A DNA stretch of 64,000 nucleotides, from contig NZ_JADLRJ010000006.1 of the NCBI RefSeq assembly GCF_015477355.1, positions 310,001 to 374,000 of the forward strand, written 5' to 3'. The stretch's first letter is position 1; each line of letters opens with the position of its first letter. Below, piece after piece: positions 26,946-34,390 of the stretch. Under the pieces are notes generated by a model. It saw only the letters and a list, made by a program, of their open reading frames with translations, was not told the DNA's origin and ran no database searches. Source of the DNA: Nocardia blacklockiae (GTDB lineage: Bacteria > Actinomycetota > Actinomycetes > Mycobacteriales > Mycobacteriaceae). A program made the position numbers and the translations under genes.

Positions 26946-27422
26946 GTGAGCGACATTCGGCGGCAAGTGACGGTGAAGGTCGCGTTCATCGCCTTCCTGG
27001 TGCTGGCGCTGGCCTTCTATTTCGTGCTGCTAGGCCGGATCGCGGTGGAGCTGATCCGCGACGGCGGCGTCGCGGCGGTCGCCATCGGCGTCGGCGTGCT
27101 GATCCTGCCGATCCTCGGCGTGTGGATCGTCGGCACCAGCCTGCGGGCCGCGCTGGCACACCAGCGGCTGGCCCGGCGAGCCCACGACGAGGGCGCGGAA
27201 CTCGACGTCTCCGACCTGCCCCGCCGCCCTTCCGGTCGTATCGAAAAGGACGCGGCCGACGCCCTGTTCGAGCAGGTGCGGCGGGAATGGGAAGCGGATC
27301 CGGAGAACTGGCGCACCAACTACCGGGCCGCGCGCGCCTACGACTACGCCGGTGACCGCGGCCGGGCGCGGGAGAGCATGCGCCGGGCCGTGGAACTCGA
27401 GCGGCTGGAGCGTCAGGGGTAA
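26946..27422 (+). CDS. Small membrane protein of the dapB locus
   Basis: This 158-residue protein has two N-terminal membrane helices (VAFIAFLVLALAFYFVLLGRIAV and VAAVAIGVGVLILPILGVWIVG) and a soluble tail. The tail includes EWEADPENWRTNYRAARAYDYAGDRGRARESMRRAVELERLE, which looks like one TPR-like helix pair. Mycobacteria carry a comparable membrane-protein gene after dapB. The start is GTG at 26946, 28 nt after dapB. The function is unknown; it could recruit a partner through its C-terminal TPR-like hairpin. Confidence 0.75.
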   Translation: MSDIRRQVTVKVAFIAFLVLALAFYFVLLGRIAVELIRDGGVAAVAIGVGVLILPILGVWIVGTSLRAALAHQRLARRAHDEGAELDVSDLPRRPSGRIEKDAADALFEQVRREWEADPENWRTNYRAARAYDYAGDRGRARESMRRAVELERLERQG

Positions 27423-27446
27423 CAGCGCCCGGTCGCCGGGGGTTTT

Positions 27447-27487
27447 CGATGCGTAAACGTTTCATCGCGTCGATACGTGGCTACAGT
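27447..27487 (+). promoter_or_regulatory. LitR-type operator and leaderless promoter
   Basis: CGATGCGTAAACG at 27447-27459, followed by TTTCA, matches in inverted orientation the motifs at 29076-29099 and 30199-30221. A TACAGT -10 at 27482-27487 lies 6 nt before the GTG at 27494. Confidence 0.6.
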
Positions 27488-27493
27488 CGAGAC

Positions 27494-28843
27494 GTGAGCA
27501 TCGAGTGTTCGAGCGTGGTCGCGGCACCTCGGCGAGAGGTGTTCGCCTGGTACGAGCGGCCCGGTGCGCTGCACCGGCTCGCACCCCCGTGGCAACCGGT
27601 CGGGGTGGGCGCGGAAGCGGCGTCCCTCGCGGACGGGCGCGCCGTGCTGCGGCTTCCGGGCGGCTTGGAATGGGTCGCGCAGCATCAGGCCGACGGTTAC
27701 GACCCGCCCCGGCGCTTCGTCGATCGGATCGCCACCACGGGCCTCGCGTCGCTGCCTGTCGGAAAGCTGTTGCCGTGGCGGCACATTCACGAATTCGAGG
27801 AAATCGACGAGGAGCACACCCGCGTGGTGGACCGGGTCGAGACGCCGGTCCCGGCGGCCCTGCTGCGGCCCATGTTCGACTATCGCTACCGGCAGCTCGC
27901 CGACGACCTGGCCGCGCACCGGCGCGCGGCCGAGGCGGGCCTGCCGCCGTCGACGATCGCGCTCACCGGCGCATCCGGTTTGGTGGGATCGGCTCTTGCC
28001 GCTTTTCTGAGCACCGGCGGGCACACCGTGATCCGGCTGGTCCGCCACGCGCCCGCCCATGCCGGGGAACGCCGCTGGGATCCGGACGATCCGGCGGCCG
28101 ACCTCCTCGACGGCGTGGACGCGGTGGTGCATCTGGCCGGGGCATCGATCGCGGGCCGGTTCACGCCCGCGCACAAGCAGGCGATCGCCGAGAGCCGGAT
28201 CGGCCCGACCCGGCGACTGGCCGAACTCGCCGCGCGAGTGGGCCTGCCGACTTTCGTCTGCGCGTCGGCGATCGGCTATTTCGGCGCGGACCGCGGCGAC
28301 GACGTGCTGACCGAAACCAGTACGCGCGGAACGGGTTTCCTCGCCGACGTGGTCTCCGACTGGGAGGCGGCCACCGATCCGGCCGCGGCGGCGGGCTGTC
28401 GCGTGGTGCGGGTGCGGACCGGCATCGTGCAGTCGCCGCGCGGCGGGACCCTGCGCCTGCTGCGGCCGCTGTTCGCCGCCGGTCTGGGCGGTCGGATCGG
28501 CGACGGGCGGCAGTGGCAGTCCTGGATCGGCATCGACGACCTGATCGACATCTACCACCGCGCGCTCTGGGACACCGGCCTGTCCGGCGCGGTGAACGGC
28601 GTTGCGCCGCAACCGGTCCGCAACAGCGAGTACACCGCGCAACTGGCCCGGGTGCTGCATCGCCCGGCGCTGCTGCCGGTCCCGAAATTCGGCCCGGCCC
28701 TGCTGCTGGGCCCCGAGGGAGCGGAGGAATTGGCCGCCGCCGACCAACGCGTGCTCCCGGCCCGCCTCACGACAGCCGGCCACACCTTCCGCCACCCCGA
28801 CCTCGACTCGACCCTGCGCCACCTGTTCGGCCGCACCGCCTGA
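27494..28843 (+). CDS. TIGR01777-type epimerase with N-terminal SRPBCC domain
   Basis: This 449-residue protein joins an N-terminal START-like SRPBCC domain (SIECSSVVAAPRREVFAWYERPGALHRL..., residues 1-145) to a C-terminal extended SDR domain of the TIGR01777 / YfcH type. The SDR part shows ALTGASGLVGSALAAFL, VDAVVHLAGASIAGRFT, CASAIGYFGADRGDD with the YF pair at the usual tyrosine position, and WQSWIGIDDLIDIYHRAL. The start GTG at 27494 is directly downstream of a -10 element (leaderless); an in-frame ATG at 27449 lies inside the LitR-like operator and is rejected. It belongs to the light-response group with LitR, lipocalin and photolyase. The reaction is unknown. Confidence 0.83.
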   Translation: MSIECSSVVAAPRREVFAWYERPGALHRLAPPWQPVGVGAEAASLADGRAVLRLPGGLEWVAQHQADGYDPPRRFVDRIATTGLASLPVGKLLPWRHIHEFEEIDEEHTRVVDRVETPVPAALLRPMFDYRYRQLADDLAAHRRAAEAGLPPSTIALTGASGLVGSALAAFLSTGGHTVIRLVRHAPAHAGERRWDPDDPAADLLDGVDAVVHLAGASIAGRFTPAHKQAIAESRIGPTRRLAELAARVGLPTFVCASAIGYFGADRGDDVLTETSTRGTGFLADVVSDWEAATDPAAAAGCRVVRVRTGIVQSPRGGTLRLLRPLFAAGLGGRIGDGRQWQSWIGIDDLIDIYHRALWDTGLSGAVNGVAPQPVRNSEYTAQLARVLHRPALLPVPKFGPALLLGPEGAEELAAADQRVLPARLTTAGHTFRHPDLDSTLRHLFGRTA

Positions 28844-29062
28844 CGCAGGCCGCACCGCCTGACGCAGCCGCGCCGCCTGACGCAGGTCGCGCCGCGTGAT
28901 GCAGGGTCGCGCCGCGTGATGCAGGGTCGCGCCGCGTGATGCAGGGTCGCGCCGTGTGACGCAGGGCCGTGCCCCGTGACGTGGAGGTGCGCCGCGTGAC
29001 GTGGTGCCGCGCCGCCCGACGCGGGGCTGCACCGCCTGACGGGGGTCGCACTGCGTGACGAG
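28829..29062. repeat. 20-nt tandem repeat array (about 13 units)
   Basis: Units of 18-20 nt, best form TGCAGGGTCGCGCCGCGTGA, run from the last codons of the epimerase gene into the intergenic region. The first unit contains the epimerase's own Arg-Thr-Ala-stop. Three central units are identical. Confidence 0.85.
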
Positions 29063-29075
29063 GGAGCAATACTTG

Positions 29076-29106
29076 TTGAATCGTTTACGCATCGTTTGAG
29101 GTAGGT
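29076..29106 (+). promoter_or_regulatory. Orphan LitR-type operator/promoter
   Basis: The motif running from TTGAATCG (29076) to CATCGTTTGA (29099), followed by TAGGTT at 29101-29106, matches the lipocalin promoter at 30199-30230 in sequence and spacing. It lies between the convergent epimerase and LitR genes and points rightward, antisense to the LitR gene's 3' end. No protein gene fits downstream. Confidence 0.6.
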
Positions 29107-29204
29107 TTGGGGGTGTGACGATGTTCGAGGGCGTGGCGGCGAGGTGTGGATGCGCGGCTGTCCGGCGGACCTCGCGGCTGTGTGGCACTGCGGTGCTGGT
29201 GAAT

Positions 29205-30152
29205 TCAGCTGAGGCGGTCGACGGCCGCGACGAGGCTGCCGACTCGAATCACCGTGTCCGGCAGTACGACGGCGTCCCAGCCTGGACCGCCGACGAGGAC
29301 GCGGGCGCGGGCCGCGACGCAGGCGCGCACGGTGGAGACCAGCGCGGTCGTCTCCTGCTGGGACCACAGCACCACCGCGGCCGGGTCTGCGCGGCGGGCC
29401 AGGGTGTCGGTCAGCGCGTCGGCGGGGACGTTCGCGCCGAGCATCAGGGAGCCGACACCGCGTTCGGCGAGCGCGGCGCGCAGCACCTCGAGCGGCAGGG
29501 CGTGCGTCTCGCCCGCGGTGCAGGCCAGGACGATGCCGTCGGGCGGGGTCGCCACCGGCGGCGGCGCGACCCGTTGCAGCACCGAGGTGACGCACCACGA
29601 CAGCAGATGCTCCACGTCGACGCAGCCCACGCCGCTCTCCTGTCGCGCCACGATGTCGGCGAAGGCCGGGCGGCACAGCGCGTTCCACGTGTCGGCCACG
29701 CCGTATTCCCGGAAATGCGCGGTCAGCAGGTCCGAGGTGCGGGTGGAATCCAGGGCGAAGGCCGCGTCCAGCAGGGTCGCGCGATCGCCGTGCCCGGCGA
29801 CCGGGCCGCGCACCGCGGCGGCCGCCCCGGCCGGGCTGGCGCCCTGGCGGATCAGCGCGAGCATGCGCTCCAATTGCGCGATGTCGGTTTCGGTGTAGAG
29901 GCGGTGCCGGCCGGGCCGGTCGCGCGGCGGGCCGATGTCGTAGCGGTGATTCCAGCTGCGCAGCGTCGCGGTCGGGATGCCGAGCCGCTCGGCGACCGCG
30001 CGCACCGTGTACCCGACTTCGGAATCGGGGGTGGAACCGGCGGTCATGGCCTCATTCTGCCTGGCCGCCACCGGCGGTCCGGTCCGGGTCGTCCGCTTGC
30101 GCGTCGCCCGCGTGCGCCGCGGTCCGTGCCGCCGGCGCGTGAGGGGTGGCAT
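29205..30152 (-). CDS. LitR/CarH-like MerR regulator with B12-binding domain
   Basis: This 315-residue regulator has a MerR winged helix (YTVRAVAERLGIPTATLRSWNHRYDIGPPRDRPGRHRLYTETDIAQLERM, about residues 48-98) and a C-terminal four-helix plus Rossmann cobalamin-binding unit. It resembles CarH/LitR photoreceptors, which bind adenosylcobalamin in the dark and release DNA on illumination. The presumed lower-axial ligand is His217 in GETHALPL, and the EH pair of the helical cap is kept (181-182). The tryptophan that normally caps the adenosyl group is replaced by Gln171, and the usual His-x-x-Gly is His-x-x-Pro. The start ATG at 30152 follows GAAGGGAG; a later ATG at 30047 is possible. It is divergent from the lipocalin across a shared operator. 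Confidence 0.85.
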   Translation of the reverse strand: MPPLTRRRHGPRRTRATRKRTTRTGPPVAARQNEAMTAGSTPDSEVGYTVRAVAERLGIPTATLRSWNHRYDIGPPRDRPGRHRLYTETDIAQLERMLALIRQGASPAGAAAAVRGPVAGHGDRATLLDAAFALDSTRTSDLLTAHFREYGVADTWNALCRPAFADIVARQESGVGCVDVEHLLSWCVTSVLQRVAPPPVATPPDGIVLACTAGETHALPLEVLRAALAERGVGSLMLGANVPADALTDTLARRADPAAVVLWSQQETTALVSTVRACVAARARVLVGGPGWDAVVLPDTVIRVGSLVAAVDRLS

Positions 30153-30198
30153 CGGGTCTCCCTTCGGGCTCGCGGGGTGCTGAACAGTTGCGACCGAG

Positions 30199-30230
30199 TT
30201 GCATCGATTATGCATCGTTTGCCGTAGGAT
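30199..30230 (+). promoter_or_regulatory. LitR operator in the divergent litR-lipocalin region
   Basis: The motif from TTGCATCG (30199) through GCATCGTTTG (30221), with two ATCG-type half-sites, precedes a TAGGAT -10 at 30225-30230. It lies between the regulator gene and the lipocalin gene and matches the sites at 27447 and 29076. Confidence 0.7.
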
Positions 30231-30259
30231 GGTCGGCAGTCGACATCGAAGGAGGGTCA

Positions 30260-30859
30260 GTGAGCGTGCTCAGCAGGTCTCGTCGCCGGTGGACCGCCGC
30301 CGCGCTGCTCGCGGCCGCCTCGGTGCTGGGCTCGGGGGCCGCCGCCACCGCGGCGCCCGCCCCGGTGCCCCGCCTCGAGCTCGACCGATACCTCGGCACC
30401 TGGCATCAGCTGGCCGCGGTGCCGCAGTACTTCAACCTGGTCTGCGCCCGCGACACGCGCGCCGAGTACGCCCTCGCCCCGGACGGCGGCGTCTCGGTCC
30501 GCAACAGCTGTACGACGTGGGCGAACACGCCCGACGAGATCACCGGCACCGCCACGGTGACCGATCCGCGGACGAACGCGCAGCTGCACGTCAGCTTCCC
30601 GGGCGTGCCCACGCAGGAGCAGCGGTACGGCCCGCCGAACTACGTGGTCACCGGTCTCGGTCCCGACTACTCCTGGGCCGTGGTCACCGACCCCAGCGGC
30701 ACTTCGGGTTTCGTGCTGTCGCGCACCCCGGCCCTGGACGCCGGGCAGTGGTCCGCGGTGCGCGAGGTCGTGGCGGCCGCCGGTCAGGACGCCTGCCGCT
30801 ACCTGACCTCGCCCGTCGACGGCGGCCTCACCGCCACGGTGCCCCTGTGCTCGATCTGA
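30260..30859 (+). CDS. Secreted lipocalin family protein
   Basis: This 199-residue protein has a signal peptide (RSRRRWTAAALLAAASVLGSGAAATAAPA, predicted cut near residue 33) and a lipocalin barrel. The GxW motif appears in YLGTWHQLAAVPQYFN and the closing NYVVTGLGPDYSWAVVTDP strands match bacterial Blc-like lipocalins, which bind fatty acids, lysolipids or membrane breakdown products. Bacterial lipocalins are often found in light-responsive gene sets with photolyases. The start GTG at 30260 has GGAGGG before it. Control by the adjacent LitR-like protein is likely from the operator at 30199. Confidence 0.85.
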   Translation: MSVLSRSRRRWTAAALLAAASVLGSGAAATAAPAPVPRLELDRYLGTWHQLAAVPQYFNLVCARDTRAEYALAPDGGVSVRNSCTTWANTPDEITGTATVTDPRTNAQLHVSFPGVPTQEQRYGPPNYVVTGLGPDYSWAVVTDPSGTSGFVLSRTPALDAGQWSAVREVVAAAGQDACRYLTSPVDGGLTATVPLCSI

Positions 30860-30983
30860 TGCGCGCCGCTCGGCCGTCGCGAGGGACGCGTCGGCGTGGG
30901 TGGGGAAGAGCCGCCCGACGCCTCGTCGGCGCGACCCTCACGGCGGCCGAGTCGTCGCGTCGCGTCGGTCCGGGAGGTCTGCG

Positions 30984-32303
30984 GTGACCGTGACGATCGC
31001 CCTGTTCACCCGCGACCTGCGCGTGCACGACAATCCGGTGCTCACCGCGGCGCAGCGGGAGGGCGACTCGGTGGTGCCGCTGTTCGTCGTCGACGACGGG
31101 ATCGTCGCCGAGCGGGCCTCGGCCAACCGCGCCCGCTTCCTGTCCGCCGCCCTCGCCGAGCTGGACGACGAATTGCGTTCGGCGGGCGGGCATTTGGTGA
31201 TCCGCCACGGCGAGGTGGTGACCGCGGTGGACCGGGTGGCCGCCGAGGCGCGCGCGGACAGCGTGCACATCGCCGACGACGTGAGCTGGTACAGCCACCG
31301 CCGCGCGGACGCGCTGCGCGAGCGGCTGGCGCGCCGGAACTGCGCGTTGCGCGTGCACCCCGCCTCGATCACGGCCGTCGACCCGTCCGAACTGTCCCCG
31401 GCGACGGGCCGCGACCATTTCGCCGTGTTCACGCCCTACTACCGGCGCTGGCTCGAGGTGCCGCTGCGTCGCCCGCTGCCCAAGCCCGAGCGGCTGGCGG
31501 TGCCCCGGCTGGACAGCGACCCGCTGCCGAAGTTCGAGAAGACCGCCGCCGCGGTGTCACCCGAACTGTCCGTCGGCGGCGAGACCACCGCGCGAAAGCT
31601 GTTGCGTGCCTGGGTGTCCCGTCCGATTCGCGACTACGCCACCGAGTCCGACAGCCTGGCCGCCGACGCCACCTCGCGCCTGTCGCCCTACCTGCACTTC
31701 GGCTGCCTGTCGCCGACCGAGGTCCTGGCGCGCGCCGACGTGTCCAGTCCCGGAGGCGAGGCCTTCGCCCGGCAGGTGGCCTGGCGCGACTTCAATCATC
31801 AGCTGCTCGCCGCCCGGCCCGCCGCGAGCTGGCGCGACTACCACCCCGGCCGCCGCCGCTGGCGGGACGACGCCGACTCGATCGAGGCGTGGCGCACCGC
31901 CCGGACCGGCTATCCCGTGATCGACGCGGCCATGCGCCAGCTGCACGCCGAGGGCTGGATGCACGGCCGCGCCCGGTTGATCGCGGCCAGTTTCCTGACC
32001 AAGACGCTGGGCGTGGACTGGCGGGTCGGGGCGGAGCATTTCCTGCGGTGGCTGGTCGACGCCGATATCGCGAACAACCAGCTGAACTGGCAGTGGGCGG
32101 CCGGCACCGGCACCGACACCCGGCCCAATCGGGTGCTCAACCCGCTGCGGCAGGCCGACCGCCACGACCCCGACGGCGAGTACGTCCGGCGCTGGATCCC
32201 GGAACTCGCGGATCTGAAGGGCGGCGACGTGCACCGCCCGTGGCGCGCCGACATCCCGCAGGACGTCTATCCGGCTCCGATCGTCGAGGTCAAGGGCATG
32301 TGA
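30984..32303 (+). CDS. phr: Deoxyribodipyrimidine photolyase
   Basis: This 439-residue photolyase repairs UV-induced cyclobutane pyrimidine dimers with blue light. The N-terminal antenna domain begins VTVTIALFTRDLRVHDNPVL. The FAD-binding catalytic domain has the signature region TGYPVIDAAMRQLHAEGWMHGRARLIAASFL and ANNQLNWQWAAGTGTDTRPN, which includes the conserved WQW segment. The length is slightly short but typical of class I enzymes of actinobacteria. The start GTG at 30984 has GGGAGGTC upstream. It follows the lipocalin by 124 nt with no obvious own operator, so it may be read through from the lipocalin promoter. A terminator follows. Confidence 0.95.
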   Translation: MTVTIALFTRDLRVHDNPVLTAAQREGDSVVPLFVVDDGIVAERASANRARFLSAALAELDDELRSAGGHLVIRHGEVVTAVDRVAAEARADSVHIADDVSWYSHRRADALRERLARRNCALRVHPASITAVDPSELSPATGRDHFAVFTPYYRRWLEVPLRRPLPKPERLAVPRLDSDPLPKFEKTAAAVSPELSVGGETTARKLLRAWVSRPIRDYATESDSLAADATSRLSPYLHFGCLSPTEVLARADVSSPGGEAFARQVAWRDFNHQLLAARPAASWRDYHPGRRRWRDDADSIEAWRTARTGYPVIDAAMRQLHAEGWMHGRARLIAASFLTKTLGVDWRVGAEHFLRWLVDADIANNQLNWQWAAGTGTDTRPNRVLNPLRQADRHDPDGEYVRRWIPELADLKGGDVHRPWRADIPQDVYPAPIVEVKGM

Positions 32304-32307
32304 CGGG

Positions 32308-32330
32308 CGACGGCGGGCACGCCGCCGTCG
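32308..32330. terminator. Hairpin between phr and allantoinase gene
   Basis: A perfect 9-bp stem (CGACGGCGG / CCGCCGTCG) with a 5-nt loop lies between the convergent photolyase and allantoinase genes. It can serve both strands; no strong U-tract is seen. Confidence 0.65.
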
Positions 32331-32370
32331 GTCCTCGTCCCGTCGAGCTAGAGCGTGACGTCACCGAATC

Positions 32371-33285
32371 TCACTGCGGCGGATGAACTTTCGACCAGTG
32401 CTCGGCGATGTCGATGCGGCGCGCCGTCCACACCCGCTCGTGCGACTGCACGTAGTCCAGGAAGCGCCCGAGCGCCGCGGCCCGGGCCGGACGCCCGGCC
32501 AGCCGGCAGTGCAGGCCCACCGACAGCATCTTCGGCGCGCCCGCCCGGCCTTCCGCGTAGAGCACGTCGAAGGCGTCCTTCAGGTAGGTGAAGAACTCCT
32601 CGCCGTTGGCGAATCCGGCGGGGGAGGAGAACCGCATGTCGTTGGCCTCCAACGTATACGGCACCACCAGATGGTCGCGGTCGCGCACGCGCACCCAGTA
32701 CGGCAGGTCGTCGGCGTAGGAGTCCGAGTCGTAGGTGAAGCCGCCGTGTTCGACCACCAGCTCCCGCGTCTGCGGCGAGTCGCGTCCGGTATACCAGCCG
32801 CGCGGCGGCGCGCCGAACAGCTCGGTGACGATCCGCACCGCCTCTGCCATATGCTCGCGCTCGGTCTCCGGATCGACGAGTTGGTAAGAGATCCAACGCA
32901 ATCCGTGGCAGGCGATCTCGTAGTCGAGGCGCTTGAACGCCGCCACCGCTTCCGGATTGCGTTCCAGCGCCCGGGCCACGCCGAAGACGGTGAGCGGGAT
33001 GCCGCGGCTCTCGAACGCCCGCAGCACCCGCCACAGCCCGGCGCGCGAACCGTACTCGTAGAGCGTCTCCATGCTCAGGTGTCGATTCGGAAAGGCTTGT
33101 GCCGGAACGATGTCCGACAGGAACGTCTCCGAGCCCGCGTCGCCGTCGAGGACGCAGTTCTCGCCGCCCTCCTCGTAGTTGAGCACGAACTGCACGGCGA
33201 TGTGGGCGTCGCCGGGCCAGTGCGGATGCGGCGGATGCGCGCCGTAGCCGACCATGTCGCGGGGATAGACGTCGGAAATGCTCAT
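32371..33285 (-). CDS. puuE: PuuE-type allantoinase (polysaccharide deacetylase family)
   Basis: This 304-residue protein belongs to the cofactor-independent allantoinase branch of the polysaccharide deacetylase fold, which opens the hydantoin ring of allantoin to allantoate. It begins with the typical RDMVGYGAHPPHPHWPGDAHIAVQFVLNYEEGGEN and later shows YEIACHGLRWISYQ, PRGWYTGRDSPQTRELV and SDSYADDLPYW, all characteristic of PuuE. The gene is the last of the minus-strand operon, 28 nt after allantoicase. The product, allantoate, would be the substrate of that enzyme. Confidence 0.9.
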   Translation of the reverse strand: MSISDVYPRDMVGYGAHPPHPHWPGDAHIAVQFVLNYEEGGENCVLDGDAGSETFLSDIVPAQAFPNRHLSMETLYEYGSRAGLWRVLRAFESRGIPLTVFGVARALERNPEAVAAFKRLDYEIACHGLRWISYQLVDPETEREHMAEAVRIVTELFGAPPRGWYTGRDSPQTRELVVEHGGFTYDSDSYADDLPYWVRVRDRDHLVVPYTLEANDMRFSSPAGFANGEEFFTYLKDAFDVLYAEGRAGAPKMLSVGLHCRLAGRPARAAALGRFLDYVQSHERVWTARRIDIAEHWSKVHPPQ

Positions 33286-33313
33286 GCCGCAACCCCTTTC
33301 GTGAAACCCACCG

Positions 33314-34390
33314 TCACTGCCGCCCGTCGCGCAGCCGGTCCAGCGCGTCGTCGGCGAGCGCCCCGAACAGCGGCTCGGCCGCCAGCTGCGCCCGCGCGCT
33401 CTCGGTGAGCGTGCCGTAGACGCGCAGCCGCGCGAAGCCGCCGTCGGGGTAGACGTCCAGCCGGACCTCGGTGACGGGCTCGGCCACGTCGATCGGGAAG
33501 TGGTGGCGCGTATCGGGTTGCAGCGTGGTGCGCGGCAGCAGTTCGACCTCGCCGCCGTCGGCGCGGCGGCCGGTGAGCCGGGCCGCGCCGGGGCTGTTGA
33601 ACAGGAAGTAGGAGGTGTCGATCTCGACGGTGTCGAGTACGCCCTCCCCGGCCAGCCGCACCTGCACCCAGTCGTTGCCGCCGCCGCGCCGCCGTGCGGT
33701 CTCCCAGCCCTCGCCCATGATCCGGGGACGGTCGGGCAGCAGCAGATTCTGCGGCGAGGAGTAGAAGCGGTTGGAGCAGTCGGTCACCCGGCCGCCGTTC
33801 TCCAGCGCCGCCAGATCGAATCGGCCCGAACCCAGCCGTCGCAGATCGGGTTTCGCCTCGCCGTGCACGCGCAGGCGGGCCACTCCGCCGTCGGGGTACA
33901 TGCGCAGCCGCACGTGGGTGAAGCGCCGCTCGGAGTCGACGGTGAACGCGTTGGCGGCGTCGCCCTCCACCTTGGCGCGCGCCACGATCGGAACCCAACC
34001 CGGGCGGGCGGCGATCTCGTCGGCGGGCGGATAGCCCTCGACCGCGATCGCCTCCACCGAGATCTCCGGCGGATAGTTGCCCTTGAACCACGCGGTGTCG
34101 ACGACGACGCCGCGGATCACGCCGGGCACGCCGAGTCGCACCACCGCCTCGTCGCAGTCGTCGTCGGCCGGTGCCTCGCCGCCGGGCCGTCGCCGCCGCC
34201 TGGTCTCCCAGCCGTCGTAGACCTTGCCCTTGTGCCCGAAGCTCTCCGCCGAGAACGAAGAGGGCTCGGGGCGGATCAGATTCTCCTTCTCCGCGAAGGA
34301 TTCGTCATTGGCCCACACGACGGCGCCGCCGAGGGAACGCACGGCCAGATCGGGCAGCAGGGTGAACGCGGACTCGTTTCCGGTACTCAC
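33314..34390 (-). CDS. alc: Allantoicase
   Basis: This 358-residue enzyme splits allantoate into ureidoglycolate and urea. It consists of two repeated jelly-roll domains, each with a related strand set: SFGHKGKVYDGWETRRRR...VVVDTAWFKGNYPPEISVEA in the first and RIMGEGWETARRRGGGNDWVQVRLAGEGVLDTVEIDTSYFLFNSPGAARLTG in the second. This repeat and length are diagnostic. The start GTG at 34390 overlaps the previous stop as GTGA, so translation is coupled to the HpcH-like gene. It precedes the allantoinase gene. Confidence 0.93.
   Translation of the reverse strand: MSTGNESAFTLLPDLAVRSLGGAVVWANDESFAEKENLIRPEPSSFSAESFGHKGKVYDGWETRRRRRPGGEAPADDDCDEAVVRLGVPGVIRGVVVDTAWFKGNYPPEISVEAIAVEGYPPADEIAARPGWVPIVARAKVEGDAANAFTVDSERRFTHVRLRMYPDGGVARLRVHGEAKPDLRRLGSGRFDLAALENGGRVTDCSNRFYSSPQNLLLPDRPRIMGEGWETARRRGGGNDWVQVRLAGEGVLDTVEIDTSYFLFNSPGAARLTGRRADGGEVELLPRTTLQPDTRHHFPIDVAEPVTEVRLDVYPDGGFARLRVYGTLTESARAQLAAEPLFGALADDALDRLRDGRQ

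Noticed and set aside
27449-27493. Upstream ATG extension of the epimerase (MRKRF...)
   Set aside because: The extension is encoded by the LitR-like operator and -10 element; the GTG at 27494 fits a leaderless start.
28829-29062. CRISPR-like spacing of the 20-nt repeats
   Set aside because: The units are directly adjacent without unique spacers and no cas genes are present.
29115-30227. Possible gene downstream of the orphan LitR-type promoter
   Set aside because: The 370-codon frame is antisense to the LitR gene and has a shadow composition. A transcript is possible, a protein is not supported.
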